Assembly (NCBI GenBank): GCA_031284105.1
Contig: JAITAN010000056.1
Location: 1-7,796, forward strand
Length of the DNA: 7,796 bases
DNA from: Treponema sp.
GTDB taxonomy: Bacteria > Spirochaetota > Spirochaetia > Treponematales > Breznakiellaceae
Direction of reading: 5' to 3'
The notes beneath the pieces are model-generated. The model made no database searches, was not told where the DNA came from, and saw only the letters and a program-made list of their open reading frames with translations. Below are positions 1 to 6,031 of the stretch, one piece after another; positions within the stretch are counted from its first letter, which is position 1; every line of letters starts with the position of its first letter. A program made the translations under genes and the position numbers.

Positions 1-139
1 TTATCTGCGGTATTCCAATGAACCAAAAACGTACCGGCTAAAGGGTATTTTGTTCCGGCGTTGGGATGGGTACGGAAACGCAGCCTGCACTATCTACCCG
101 CCCATACGGGCGTTTTTCCCTCAATCACAGCCGCCCGCC
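1..139. other. Left-edge region without a convincing gene
   Basis: No complete gene is visible. On the plus strand the frame starting at base 2 is open from the window edge to a stop at 188-190, but the last part of it is repeat array and the peptide resembles nothing I recognise. Another plus frame enters from the edge and stops at 39-41, so the very end of an upstream gene is possible. On the minus strand a short open stretch of about 30 codons ends with a stop at 1-3. All of these could be chance; the stretch may belong to a dispersed non-coding repeat. Confidence 0.3.
99..117 (+). terminator. Possible rho-independent terminator
   Basis: A perfect 5-bp GC stem (CGCCC at 99-103 with GGGCG at 108-112) closes the tetraloop ATAC and is followed by five T residues (113-117). 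This is the shape of an intrinsic terminator for a plus-strand transcript entering from the left edge. The stem is short and no upstream gene can be seen, so it is only a candidate. Confidence 0.5.
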
Positions 140-336
140 CTAGAATGGTGTGTCGCTACTAGGCTAGAATGGGGTACCGCTACCGGCTAGAATGGTCTAT
201 CGCTACTAGCCTAGAATGGGGTGCCGCTACCGGCTAGAATGGTGTGCCGCTACCGGCTAGAATGCGATACCGCTACTAGGCTAGAATGATGTATCGCTAC
301 CAGCCGGTAGCGGGTACCGCTACTAGGCTAGAAAGG
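140..336. repeat. Tandem array of 23/24-bp repeat units
   Basis: Seven clear units start with CTAGAATG at 140, 164, 187, 211, 234, 257 and 281, with spacings of 24, 23, 24, 23, 23 and 24. An eighth, altered unit covers 304-327 and a partial unit (CTAGAAAG) starts at 328. Each unit is CTAGAATG, then six variable bases, then CGCTAC, then either a 4-base tail (TAGG or TAGC) or a 3-base tail (CGG or CAG). In the variable block the fourth base is always T, the fifth a purine and the sixth a pyrimidine. The mixed unit lengths break every reading frame, so the array is not coding. The altered eighth unit begins with an inverted half-copy and forms the palindrome GTAGCGG/CCGCTAC (307-313 with 317-323). 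The array abuts the truncated end of the TnpA relic. Confidence 0.9.
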
Positions 337-370
337 TTGGACGTAACCTTGACGCTCTCGTCAGGGCCGC

Positions 371-700
371 CCCTCCCCGTAACGGCTCCTTCACGTCAGG
401 GCATCTTTCAACTATTTTTCCCGCGGTTATGCTCTTTATCGTTCGTACCATCCGCTCGGGGCCGTATGCCGGCGCCGACGGTACCGGAATATGCATCCGG
501 CATCTTTCCGTCCCGCTCTCTAAGAATTGTACCTCATAGCTTGCCTCTATCCCAAGATATATGTCCCGTGGTTCCTTACCGCCATCTTCCGTTATTACCG
601 CTCTTCGGTACGTTGCCGGCCGACTATTATGATACGCCGGCGTACTTATATTATATTCTTTGCGGATGATTTCGCGCATCCTTCCATTATATTCGTAGTT
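371..700 (-). pseudogene. tnpA: IS200/IS605-type TnpA transposase relic
   Basis: The minus frame from about 700 down to 371 reads like the first two thirds of an IS200-like Y1 transposase. Markers are an ISTPAYHNSRPATYRRAV stretch (the family usually has YH-hydrophobic-CPxKYR), then a stretch resembling IEARYEVxFLEIGT, then PERMVRTIKSITAGKIVERCPDVK, here cut to its key parts: VRTIKSIT and CPDVK, then GG where the family continues WGGEFWTDGYF. The HUH metal motif, normally HVH after DKD, reads R-M-H, so the first histidine is lost. The frame leaves homology after the double glycine at about 371, before the segment carrying the catalytic tyrosine. Upstream the frame hits a TGA at 701-703, so the natural start is also gone. 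HUH enzymes of this family move single-stranded DNA by recognising end hairpins; this copy must be inactive. The assignment rests on remembered family sequence. Confidence 0.75.
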
Positions 701-704
701 TCAG

Positions 705-720
705 CCGCGGCTTGCCGCGG
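705..720. repeat. GC-rich palindrome beside the TnpA relic
   Basis: CCGCGG (705-710), loop CTTG, CCGCGG (715-720): a perfect 6-bp stem with a tetraloop and no T tract. It lies just outside the broken 5' end of the TnpA relic, where an IS200/IS605 left-end hairpin would be expected, but it could equally be an unrelated intergenic palindrome. The same stem with another loop occurs at 7100-7115. Confidence 0.55.
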
Positions 721-794
721 GGTATTAAACCGCACAGGCTTCGCCTCATAATAGTGAAGCAGGAAAAACGGACCGTTTACGCTTCGAGGATTAG

Positions 795-845
795 CCGGAA
801 ACCCTCCGCAATAACGTTCGCTATTGCGGAGGCGCGGTTTGCCGG
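795..845. repeat. Large two-tier inverted repeat
   Basis: The inner arm 803-813 pairs perfectly over 11 bp with 822-832 around an 8-base loop. A second tier pairs 795-802 with 837-845 with one bulged G at 841 and an internal loop of CGCG (833-836). There is no T tract on either side, so an intrinsic terminator is unlikely. It sits between the TnpA relic and the pentapeptide-repeat gene. It may be the end structure of the decayed IS200-like element, a REP-like dispersed palindrome, or an mRNA-stabilising stem; the sequence does not decide between them. Confidence 0.7.
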
Positions 846-905
846 AGCCGGCCGCGTTCTGCGGAACAATGCCGCTTCGTAAAGCCTTTACGATAGCGGT
901 ACTGC

Positions 906-937
906 TTGAATATCCTTCTTTTTTTTATTATTATAAT
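906..937 (+). promoter_or_regulatory. Weak promoter candidate for the pentapeptide gene
   Basis: A perfect TATAAT (932-937) lies in an AT-rich run next to the ATG codons at 936 and 942. The best upstream match, TTGAAT (906-911), is separated by 20 bp, longer than the usual 16-18, so this is not a strong sigma-70 promoter. If the -10 box is used, the transcript would start near 942-945, giving a leaderless or nearly leaderless message. The match may also be chance in AT-rich sequence. Confidence 0.3.
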
Positions 938-1529
938 GACTATGTTTCCTTCGATTCGCTGCGCTGCGGGCTGTGGACGGCTCGCTATATCGGGATCAAA
1001 ACTCTGTGCTGTTCATACGATAGATGCCCGTAGGGAGGCGGAACGCATAACCGCGCTTATACAGAGCCGGCAGCTCATCCGCGATCTCAATGCGTCTAAC
1101 CTAGAGTTTGAGGAAAGAGACTTCTCCGGGAAAGAGTTCTATGAATGTAATTTCAAAGAGGCGTGTTTTTCAAAGTGTTCTTTTTCCGGAGCAACTATGG
1201 GTATCGCCTTTTTCGCCAAAGCCTCTTTTTTTGACTGCGATTTCTCCCAAAGTAATCTCCAATTCATATCTTTTGCCGGTGCGCGTTTTAAGAAAACAAC
1301 ATTTGAAGGCTCAACGCTGATAAATCTGAATTTTCTGGGAGCGCATATTTCCGACTGTACGTTCACAAGCACGGATCTCTATAACAGCAGATTTATCAAC
1401 ACCGAAATATTCAATTCCAAGTTTAATGATTGCAACCTCAAAAGGGTAAATTTTCTTAAATCAACGCAAACCGACGTAACGTTTAAACTGTCAAATACGT
1501 GGGAAGCCATATTCGAGGTAAATGAATGA
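936..1529 (+). CDS. Pentapeptide-repeat protein with N-terminal Cys/His cluster
   Basis: About 25 consecutive pentapeptides with F, L or I at the centre position run from about residue 60 to the C-terminus (for example KEFYE, CNFKE, ASFFD, CDFSQ, SRFIN, SKFND). The family folds into a right-handed quadrilateral beta-helix; some members mimic DNA and bind gyrase, but most have no known role. Ahead of it is a Cys/His cluster C-x3-C-x10-C-x2-H (residues 9, 13, 24 and 27 from the ATG at 936), which could bind zinc, then a short helical linker. No signal peptide is convincing, so the protein is probably cytoplasmic. ATG 936 or 942 is the likely start; a TTG at 906 would add a hydrophobic decapeptide. 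Neither ATG has a clear Shine-Dalgarno sequence. The stop overlaps the next start by 4 bp (ATGA), implying coupled translation with the hydrolase. The specific function is unknown. Confidence 0.85.
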   Translation: MTMFPSIRCAAGCGRLAISGSKLCAVHTIDARREAERITALIQSRQLIRDLNASNLEFEERDFSGKEFYECNFKEACFSKCSFSGATMGIAFFAKASFFDCDFSQSNLQFISFAGARFKKTTFEGSTLINLNFLGAHISDCTFTSTDLYNSRFINTEIFNSKFNDCNLKRVNFLKSTQTDVTFKLSNTWEAIFEVNE

Positions 1530-2149
1530 GACTTTTTTTCCATTCAAGCACTTCCGGTTCCAATAATTGCTACGTGCTGGGAACCGATACCGGAGATGAG
1601 AAGCAGGCCGCCGTCATTATTGATCCCGGGCATATTGATCAAAAGATCATTGATTTTATCGAAGATAACAGGTACACACTCGGCGGCATCCTCGTTACGC
1701 ACGATCACCTTAACCATGTCCGGGGGATAAAGACCCTCAAGCGTCTGTACCATCTCGATATTTATGCGGTAAATCCGGTAATATCGGAACAAAAAACTAT
1801 CATGATACGGGATAACGATGTTTTTTCGATCCCGCCGTTCCGTATTGAGGCTTTCTCTGTGCCGGGACACGCTACGGACGCGGTGATTTACAATATCGAA
1901 AACCTGCTTTTCACAGGAGATTCGCTTTCTGCGGGGCTTGTGGGTAAGACATCCGGTCCTTACGGGGAAAGAATCCAGATAAACGCGCTGCAAAGCAAAG
2001 TCTTCTCTTTACCGGGCGATTATTTAGTGCTGCCGGGGCATGGACCGCCTTCTTCCCTTGACGTAGAACGGAAATCAAATGCGGGAATCCAGTTTTACAC
2101 GCAAAAGATAAAGCACCGTCCCTCTTTCACGGTAGATGTGGATTTATAG
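1526..2149 (+). CDS. Metallo-beta-lactamase-fold hydrolase
   Basis: A 207-residue single-domain protein of the MBL superfamily, similar in size to glyoxalase II-like hydrolases. It has the early strand ending in IIDPG (31-35), the metal motif T-H-D-H-L-N-H (58-64), VPGH with H115, FTGD with D132, and LPGHG with H172. These match the usual metal ligands, except that the Asp of HxHxDH is Asn63. In the family that Asp binds the second metal and helps activate the water, so this enzyme may be mono-metal or altered. The substrate cannot be told; thioesters such as lactoylglutathione are one possibility by family. The start is ATG 1526, with GAGG (1515-1518) 7 bp upstream, and overlaps the pentapeptide-repeat gene by 4 bp. 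There is no signal peptide, so it is cytoplasmic. The gene converges on the dehydratase gene with 6 bp between their stops. Confidence 0.9.
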   Translation: MRLFFHSSTSGSNNCYVLGTDTGDEKQAAVIIDPGHIDQKIIDFIEDNRYTLGGILVTHDHLNHVRGIKTLKRLYHLDIYAVNPVISEQKTIMIRDNDVFSIPPFRIEAFSVPGHATDAVIYNIENLLFTGDSLSAGLVGKTSGPYGERIQINALQSKVFSLPGDYLVLPGHGPPSSLDVERKSNAGIQFYTQKIKHRPSFTVDVDL

Positions 2150-2155
2150 TTTTCT

Positions 2156-3652
2156 TTAGGGGGTATATTCATAGCTCGGTACAGCTTCCGCAAGTATGGA
2201 GCGGAGTTCCTCTTTGTTTCGGTAGAGGGTCGGCCGTGCGGGATCGAAGCGGCAGATAGGCGAAAGACTCTCCATAAGCGAACACACGTTCAGCACGGGC
2301 CGTTTTGCCGGCGATGCGTTCCGTTCAAGGCGCAAAATACGGCTGTATTCTGTCGGAACCAGCGTTTCATCGTCCGACCAAAGTTTTTCATCAAGGCGTT
2401 CACCGGCGCGGAGCCCCACATAGTCGATATTAATGTCCTTATTGGGTTCAAAGCCGTAAAATTTGATGAGCTGTTCCGCAAGATCACGGATATAGATCGG
2501 CTCGCCCATGTCGAGGAGGTACAGATCGCCGTTTTTACCAACGCCGCCTGCCTTCAAGACCAAGGAACAAGCTTCGGGAATGGTCATAAACCACCGCCTC
2601 ATGTCCGGGTGGGTTACGGTTACGGGGCCGCCTTTTGCGATCTGCTTCTCAAAGACCGGAAGTACCGACCCCCGCGAACCCAGTACATTGCCGAAACGAA
2701 CCACGATGAAATTGAGCGCCGCGTTATCGGCAGCCGCGCTGCTAACGCCCGCTCCGCGGGCTTCCTCCAGCACGAGCCGTTCGCACAGGTACTTGGAAAT
2801 GCCGTACACCGACACCGGTTCCACGGCTTTATCCGTAGTTATGTGGACGAACCGTTTAACGCTATGGTTGCGGGCGGCTTCCACAAGGTGCTTCGTGCCG
2901 AAAAGGTTGTTTTCAATGGCGGCAACAGGGTTTTCTTCCATCAGAGGCACATGTTTGTACGCCGCGGTGTGGAACACCACATCGGCTTTGAGCTGCGAGA
3001 GCAGATAATCCATGTACGCGCCGTCTTTAAGGTCTCCTATGATAGGCACGATAGACGCCTTCTCTCCAACTCCTTCCTCTTGTAAAAGCCGCAGTTCCTT
3101 GTCGATCTGGTAGATGGAATTCTCTCCGTGGCCAAACAGATAGAGCCGCGCCGCGCCGCCGGAAAGAAGCTGGCGGCAGAGTTCGCTGCCGATTGATCCG
3201 CCCGCTCCGGTAACAAGCACCCGTTTACCCCTCAGGTACGCGAGGCTCTCCTTCAGATGAACCGTAACCGGCATTCGCCCCAGCAGGTCCTGCGGGTCTA
3301 TGGAACGAGTTTGAATGAAGTGGGCGTCCCCCTCAATGATTTGAGACACAGACGGCAGTATCCGTATGTTCTGAAAACCGGCGGTTTTGAGAATATTGTA
3401 CAAGTTTTTAAGATACTCGCGAGATGCATCCGGCATGGCAATGACAGCTTCATCACCCGCCTGCACGCTCAAAAGATGCGTTACGTCCTGAATTGGTCCT
3501 AGAACAGGAACGGCATCGATCTTCCGCCCTATTTTTTCGTTGTCATCATCTAAAAACGCCGCGACTTCACCGAAAACCGCCTTCTTACGGATTTCAGCGG
3601 CCAGAGTCTGTCCCGCGAAACCGGCTCCTATGATGTATATCCGTCCGCTCAT
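2156..3652 (-). CDS. CapD/FlaA1-like nucleotide-sugar 4,6-dehydratase (soluble form)
   Basis: A 498-residue polysaccharide biosynthesis protein of the extended SDR type. The N-terminal third is a CoA-binding-like Rossmann domain starting at once with GAGFAG (9-14). The linker IDPQDLLGR (118-126) leads to the dehydratase domain: TGAGGSIG (148-155) for NAD(P), DK at 274-275, Y283-x3-K287, RFGNVLGSRGS (319-329), HPDMRRWFMT (348-357) and RAGERLDEKL (415-424). Relatives (WbpM, PglF, CapD, FlaA1) convert UDP-GlcNAc or similar to a 4-keto-6-deoxy sugar for surface glycans or glycoprotein sugars. D274, K275 and Y283 keep the spacing of the catalytic D132, K133 and Y141 of FlaA1. Long membrane-bound members usually carry four N-terminal helices and often Met in place of the Tyr; both differ here. 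AAGGA lies 7 bp before the ATG, inside the upstream small gene, which overlaps by 4 bp. The exact substrate is not determinable. Confidence 0.92.
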   Translation of the reverse strand: MSGRIYIIGAGFAGQTLAAEIRKKAVFGEVAAFLDDDNEKIGRKIDAVPVLGPIQDVTHLLSVQAGDEAVIAMPDASREYLKNLYNILKTAGFQNIRILPSVSQIIEGDAHFIQTRSIDPQDLLGRMPVTVHLKESLAYLRGKRVLVTGAGGSIGSELCRQLLSGGAARLYLFGHGENSIYQIDKELRLLQEEGVGEKASIVPIIGDLKDGAYMDYLLSQLKADVVFHTAAYKHVPLMEENPVAAIENNLFGTKHLVEAARNHSVKRFVHITTDKAVEPVSVYGISKYLCERLVLEEARGAGVSSAAADNAALNFIVVRFGNVLGSRGSVLPVFEKQIAKGGPVTVTHPDMRRWFMTIPEACSLVLKAGGVGKNGDLYLLDMGEPIYIRDLAEQLIKFYGFEPNKDINIDYVGLRAGERLDEKLWSDDETLVPTEYSRILRLERNASPAKRPVLNVCSLMESLSPICRFDPARPTLYRNKEELRSILAEAVPSYEYTP

Positions 3653-3846
3653 TCCCCCATCCTTGCGGGCGCGCCGAGTATCTCCGGGAAAACAACCGCC
3701 GAAGGCGCGGCCGGCGGCGGTTGTTCCGCGGGGACAGCTTCTTCCTGCCGGGCGGTTATTCGCTTCTTTCTTGCCTCGTTTATGAGCAACCGCATCAGCG
3801 AAAAGATGATTACGGCAGCAACGATACGGTTACGGGTGGCTATCAT
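3649..3846 (-). CDS. Small single-helix membrane protein upstream of the dehydratase
   Basis: A 65-residue protein: short basic N-terminus, one transmembrane segment at about residues 7-23 (RIVAAVIIFSLMRLLI), a basic stretch NEARKKRITAR, then an acidic Pro/Ala-rich tail. The charge pattern suggests an inner-membrane anchor, but the orientation is uncertain because both flanks are basic. A good ribosome-binding site, GAAGGA (3855-3860), lies 8 bp before the ATG, and the stop overlaps the dehydratase start (ATGA), which supports a real, translationally coupled gene. I do not recognise a family. It may hold the soluble dehydratase at the membrane, but that is inferred only from the coupling and from the missing anchor of its partner. 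Confidence 0.75.
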   Translation of the reverse strand: MIATRNRIVAAVIIFSLMRLLINEARKKRITARQEEAVPAEQPPPAAPSAVVFPEILGAPARMGE

Positions 3847-3854
3847 TGGGATGT

Positions 3855-3860
3855 TCCTTC
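3855..3860 (-). promoter_or_regulatory. Ribosome binding site for the small membrane protein
   Basis: GAAGGA on the minus strand, 8 bp before the ATG at 3846. It fixes the start of this otherwise unrecognised small gene. Confidence 0.7.
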
Positions 3861-3906
3861 TTTAGTATTGTACAAGACTATGCGGCGCTTTCCGCCAATA
3901 CAATAC

Positions 3907-3934
3907 AATATAGCATATTGCCGATTATTGTCAA
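3907..3934 (-). promoter_or_regulatory. Sigma-70-type promoter of the small-membrane-protein/dehydratase unit
   Basis: The minus strand has a consensus -35 TTGACA (3929-3934) and a -10 TATATT (3907-3912) with a 16-bp spacer. A slightly downstream TATTGT with an 18-bp spacer is an alternative. Transcription would start near 3900 and give a leader of about 54 bases containing a small stem GGCG/CGCC (3884-3887 with 3893-3896) and the palindrome TTGTACAA (3868-3875). The site lies in the 170-bp gap between the Sua5-like gene and the small membrane protein, so it splits the minus-strand genes into two transcription units. No clear terminator for the Sua5-like gene is visible in this gap. Confidence 0.65.
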
Positions 3935-4016
3935 AGCAGAAAAAATGCGGCAGCGACGGAAAGCATACGGCTATCAAACAGGGCTTTTCGGTGTATAGAG
4001 AGACAATACCCTGCTT

Positions 4017-5042
4017 TTATGTTCTTTTCGCCGCGGCTCTTGTCAGCCTGTCGTTGATTGCTGTTCCCAGCCCGCTATCCGGCGCTTTTTGCACATGTAT
4101 AGCGGACGCGTTGATTTTGTCGATGATGTGCAGTATATCAAACAAGTTTGCCGCAGCTTCAAGGTTCTTGTCTACGCTCTTTTTATCTCTCCCGCTCGTG
4201 AGGGTAAATATATGTCCGCCGGTATGCGGTACATTCCGCATATTCCATAGGCAGAGCGTTTCTTCATCAAAGAAAAGGTATACCTCGTCGGGATTAAAAG
4301 AAATATCCGGCATGGTATTGTGTAGAAAGAGCGGCGTTCTGGGCGCATAGTGACTCGGGAGCTGCCCCGGCGTACGGCGTGCGGGATCCGAATCCGGCGG
4401 AATGTCCGCGTCCACATGACCGATAAGCGCCTCAATTACCTCACGGGGGATGCCGCCCGGGCGTAATAAGCATGGCGGCTCTTCCGTAATATCCAGTACC
4501 GTTGACTCAACGCCTATGCTGGAACGTCCGCCGTCAATGATGAAATCGATCCGGCTGCCCAGTTGTTCTTGTACATGGATCGCGTTTGTCGGGCTTAAAT
4601 AGCCGAAAGGGTTTGCGCTTGGGGCGGCGACCGCGCCGGTTGAATAGCGAATGAGCTTTTGCGCGACGGGGTGCGCGGGAAAGCGTACCGCAACGGACGG
4701 TAAACCGCTTGTTGCGAGCAACGGAACCGAACGCTGTTTCGGCAGCACCACAGTAAGCGGTCCGGGCCACAGGTTTTGACAGAGCGCGCCGAGTTTTTTC
4801 CGCGCGGGGGAAGAAAGTTTTCCAACATCCGCTACCATGTCCAGCGCGGACGCATCGGCAATGTGTATGATAAGGGGATCAAAGCGCGGCCTTCGCTTTA
4901 CCTCAAAAATGCGCGCCAGAGCGGAACCATTAAACGCATCGCCGCCCAGCCCATACACGGTTTCGGTAGGAAAGGCGGCCAGCCGCCCCGCCTTAATCGC
5001 ATCGGCTGCAATACGGATATCTTCATCACTGCTTGTAAGCAT
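4017..5042 (-). CDS. sua5: Threonylcarbamoyl-AMP synthase (Sua5/YrdC family, two-domain)
   Basis: The enzyme makes threonylcarbamoyl-AMP from threonine, bicarbonate and ATP, the first step of the t6A modification of ANN-decoding tRNAs in the cytoplasm. Counting from the ATG at 5042, the YrdC-type domain shows FPTETVYGLG (24-33), KRRPRFDPL (49-57), PSAN (141-144), GVESTVLD (177-184) and RPGGI (194-198). The linker PGQLPSHYAPRTPL (225-238) carries the HYAP signature of Sua5, and a C-terminal Sua5 domain follows, ending in a GLGxAIxxRLxxAA-like motif. About 341 residues is the full length for Sua5 rather than the shorter TsaC. GTG 5060, ATG 5048, 5045 and 5042 are all in frame; TAGGA lies 6 bp before ATG 5042, so this is preferred. 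The gene starts 8 bp after the corA stop, so the two are probably cotranscribed. Confidence 0.93.
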   Translation of the reverse strand: MLTSSDEDIRIAADAIKAGRLAAFPTETVYGLGGDAFNGSALARIFEVKRRPRFDPLIIHIADASALDMVADVGKLSSPARKKLGALCQNLWPGPLTVVLPKQRSVPLLATSGLPSVAVRFPAHPVAQKLIRYSTGAVAAPSANPFGYLSPTNAIHVQEQLGSRIDFIIDGGRSSIGVESTVLDITEEPPCLLRPGGIPREVIEALIGHVDADIPPDSDPARRTPGQLPSHYAPRTPLFLHNTMPDISFNPDEVYLFFDEETLCLWNMRNVPHTGGHIFTLTSGRDKKSVDKNLEAAANLFDILHIIDKINASAIHVQKAPDSGLGTAINDRLTRAAAKRT

Positions 5043-5050
5043 CATCATTC

Positions 5051-6025
5051 CTACAGCCACCGTCTCCGCTTAAAAAGGAGTATCATCCCTATAGCAATAA
5101 CCGCCATCACACCCCACACGATAAAATAGGCGTAACGCCACTCAAGCTCCGGCATAAACCTGAAATTCATACCGTAAACGCCGACAATAAACGTCAACGG
5201 AATGAAAATAGTCGAAATAATGGTGAGCATCTTCATCACCTTGTTCATACGAGTTGACATGGTGGCGAGGTTGATTTCCATGATGCCGGCAAGGAGTTCG
5301 CGGCAATTCTCCACGGTTTCCGCGGTTTGCATCACATTGTCATGCAGGTCTTTAAGGAAGGGTTCCAATTCAGGTTTTACCAGCGGCGATTCCAGATGCA
5401 TAAGCACCACAAGACTTTCACGCAAGGGCGACACCACCCGCTTTACACGGATAAGACTTTGTTTTACCTTCTGAAAATCGGGCATGAGCGCTTCATCGTT
5501 TTCATCAAGCGCCCGTTCTTCAAACTCATCTATGGTACCGGTCAATTCGTCCAAGATCAGATAATACCCATCGACAATGGCATCCATTAACACATACGCA
5601 AGGTAGTCCGCGCCCAGTTTGCGGATTTTACCGGCATTGCTCAGAATACGGCGCCGTATGGGATCGAACGAGTCTCCGGGAAATTCCTGAAAGGTGATCA
5701 CCGTATTTTCTGTAAGGATGATGCTTATCTGTTCAAATCTCTGCTCTTCGTTACATTCACGGTTCACCGCCTTAAACGTGATAAAAAGATAGGTTTCAAA
5801 CTCCTCAACCTTTGGTCTCTGTCCGACATCTCGAATATCTTCCACCGTAAGCGGGTGAATACGGTAGACTTCCGCCAGTTTATTGATAGCGGCCATGTCT
5901 TCAAGTCCGTCAACGTTGATCCACGTAACGCCGGCAGGGTTCCGGTATGCCAACAGCTCTGCAACGGCGTCCGCGTTTTTTTGCCATGCGCCCATCGAAT
6001 CATAGCCAATAATAGAAAAACGCAT
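5051..6025 (-). CDS. corA: CorA-family divalent metal (Mg2+/Co2+) transporter
   Basis: A 324-residue member of the CorA family: a soluble N-terminal domain (about 1-240), a long helical stalk, and two C-terminal transmembrane helices (about 267-284 and 299-317). The signature YGMN is at 284-287 at the end of the first helix, followed by the short acidic loop MPELEW and a positively charged tail KRRRWL, as in the family. CorA works as an inner-membrane pentamer taking up Mg2+, in some members Co2+ or Ni2+. The ATG at 6025 has GAGG (6030-6033) 4 bp upstream, overlapping the stop region of the preceding gene, which ends 6 bp before. With so short a gap there is no room for a Mg2+-sensing leader, so expression depends on the upstream promoter. 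The ion preferred cannot be told from sequence. Confidence 0.93.
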   Translation of the reverse strand: MRFSIIGYDSMGAWQKNADAVAELLAYRNPAGVTWINVDGLEDMAAINKLAEVYRIHPLTVEDIRDVGQRPKVEEFETYLFITFKAVNRECNEEQRFEQISIILTENTVITFQEFPGDSFDPIRRRILSNAGKIRKLGADYLAYVLMDAIVDGYYLILDELTGTIDEFEERALDENDEALMPDFQKVKQSLIRVKRVVSPLRESLVVLMHLESPLVKPELEPFLKDLHDNVMQTAETVENCRELLAGIMEINLATMSTRMNKVMKMLTIISTIFIPLTFIVGVYGMNFRFMPELEWRYAYFIVWGVMAVIAIGMILLFKRRRWL

Positions 6026-6031
6026 ACTACC

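Noticed and set aside
140..336. CRISPR array
   Set aside because: The conserved part and the 6-base variable block are far too short for repeats and spacers, and units are adjacent at 23/24 bp; no cas genes are nearby.
286..669. Plus-strand open frame of 127 codons
   Set aside because: It lies opposite the TnpA relic and begins inside the repeat array; its residues show no family pattern.
2150..2155. Bidirectional terminator between the convergent genes
   Set aside because: The gap is 6 bp and no stem with a T tract is visible across the two gene ends.
2508..3085. Two plus-strand open frames opposite the dehydratase gene
   Set aside because: The minus strand here carries all the SDR motifs, so these are antisense shadows.
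3961..4016. Terminator after the Sua5-like gene
   Set aside because: CAGGG and CCCTG can pair, but the loop is over 20 bases and no T run follows on the minus strand, so it is not convincing.
6026..6031. Magnesium riboswitch before corA
   Set aside because: Only 6 bp separate corA from the previous gene, so no leader is available.
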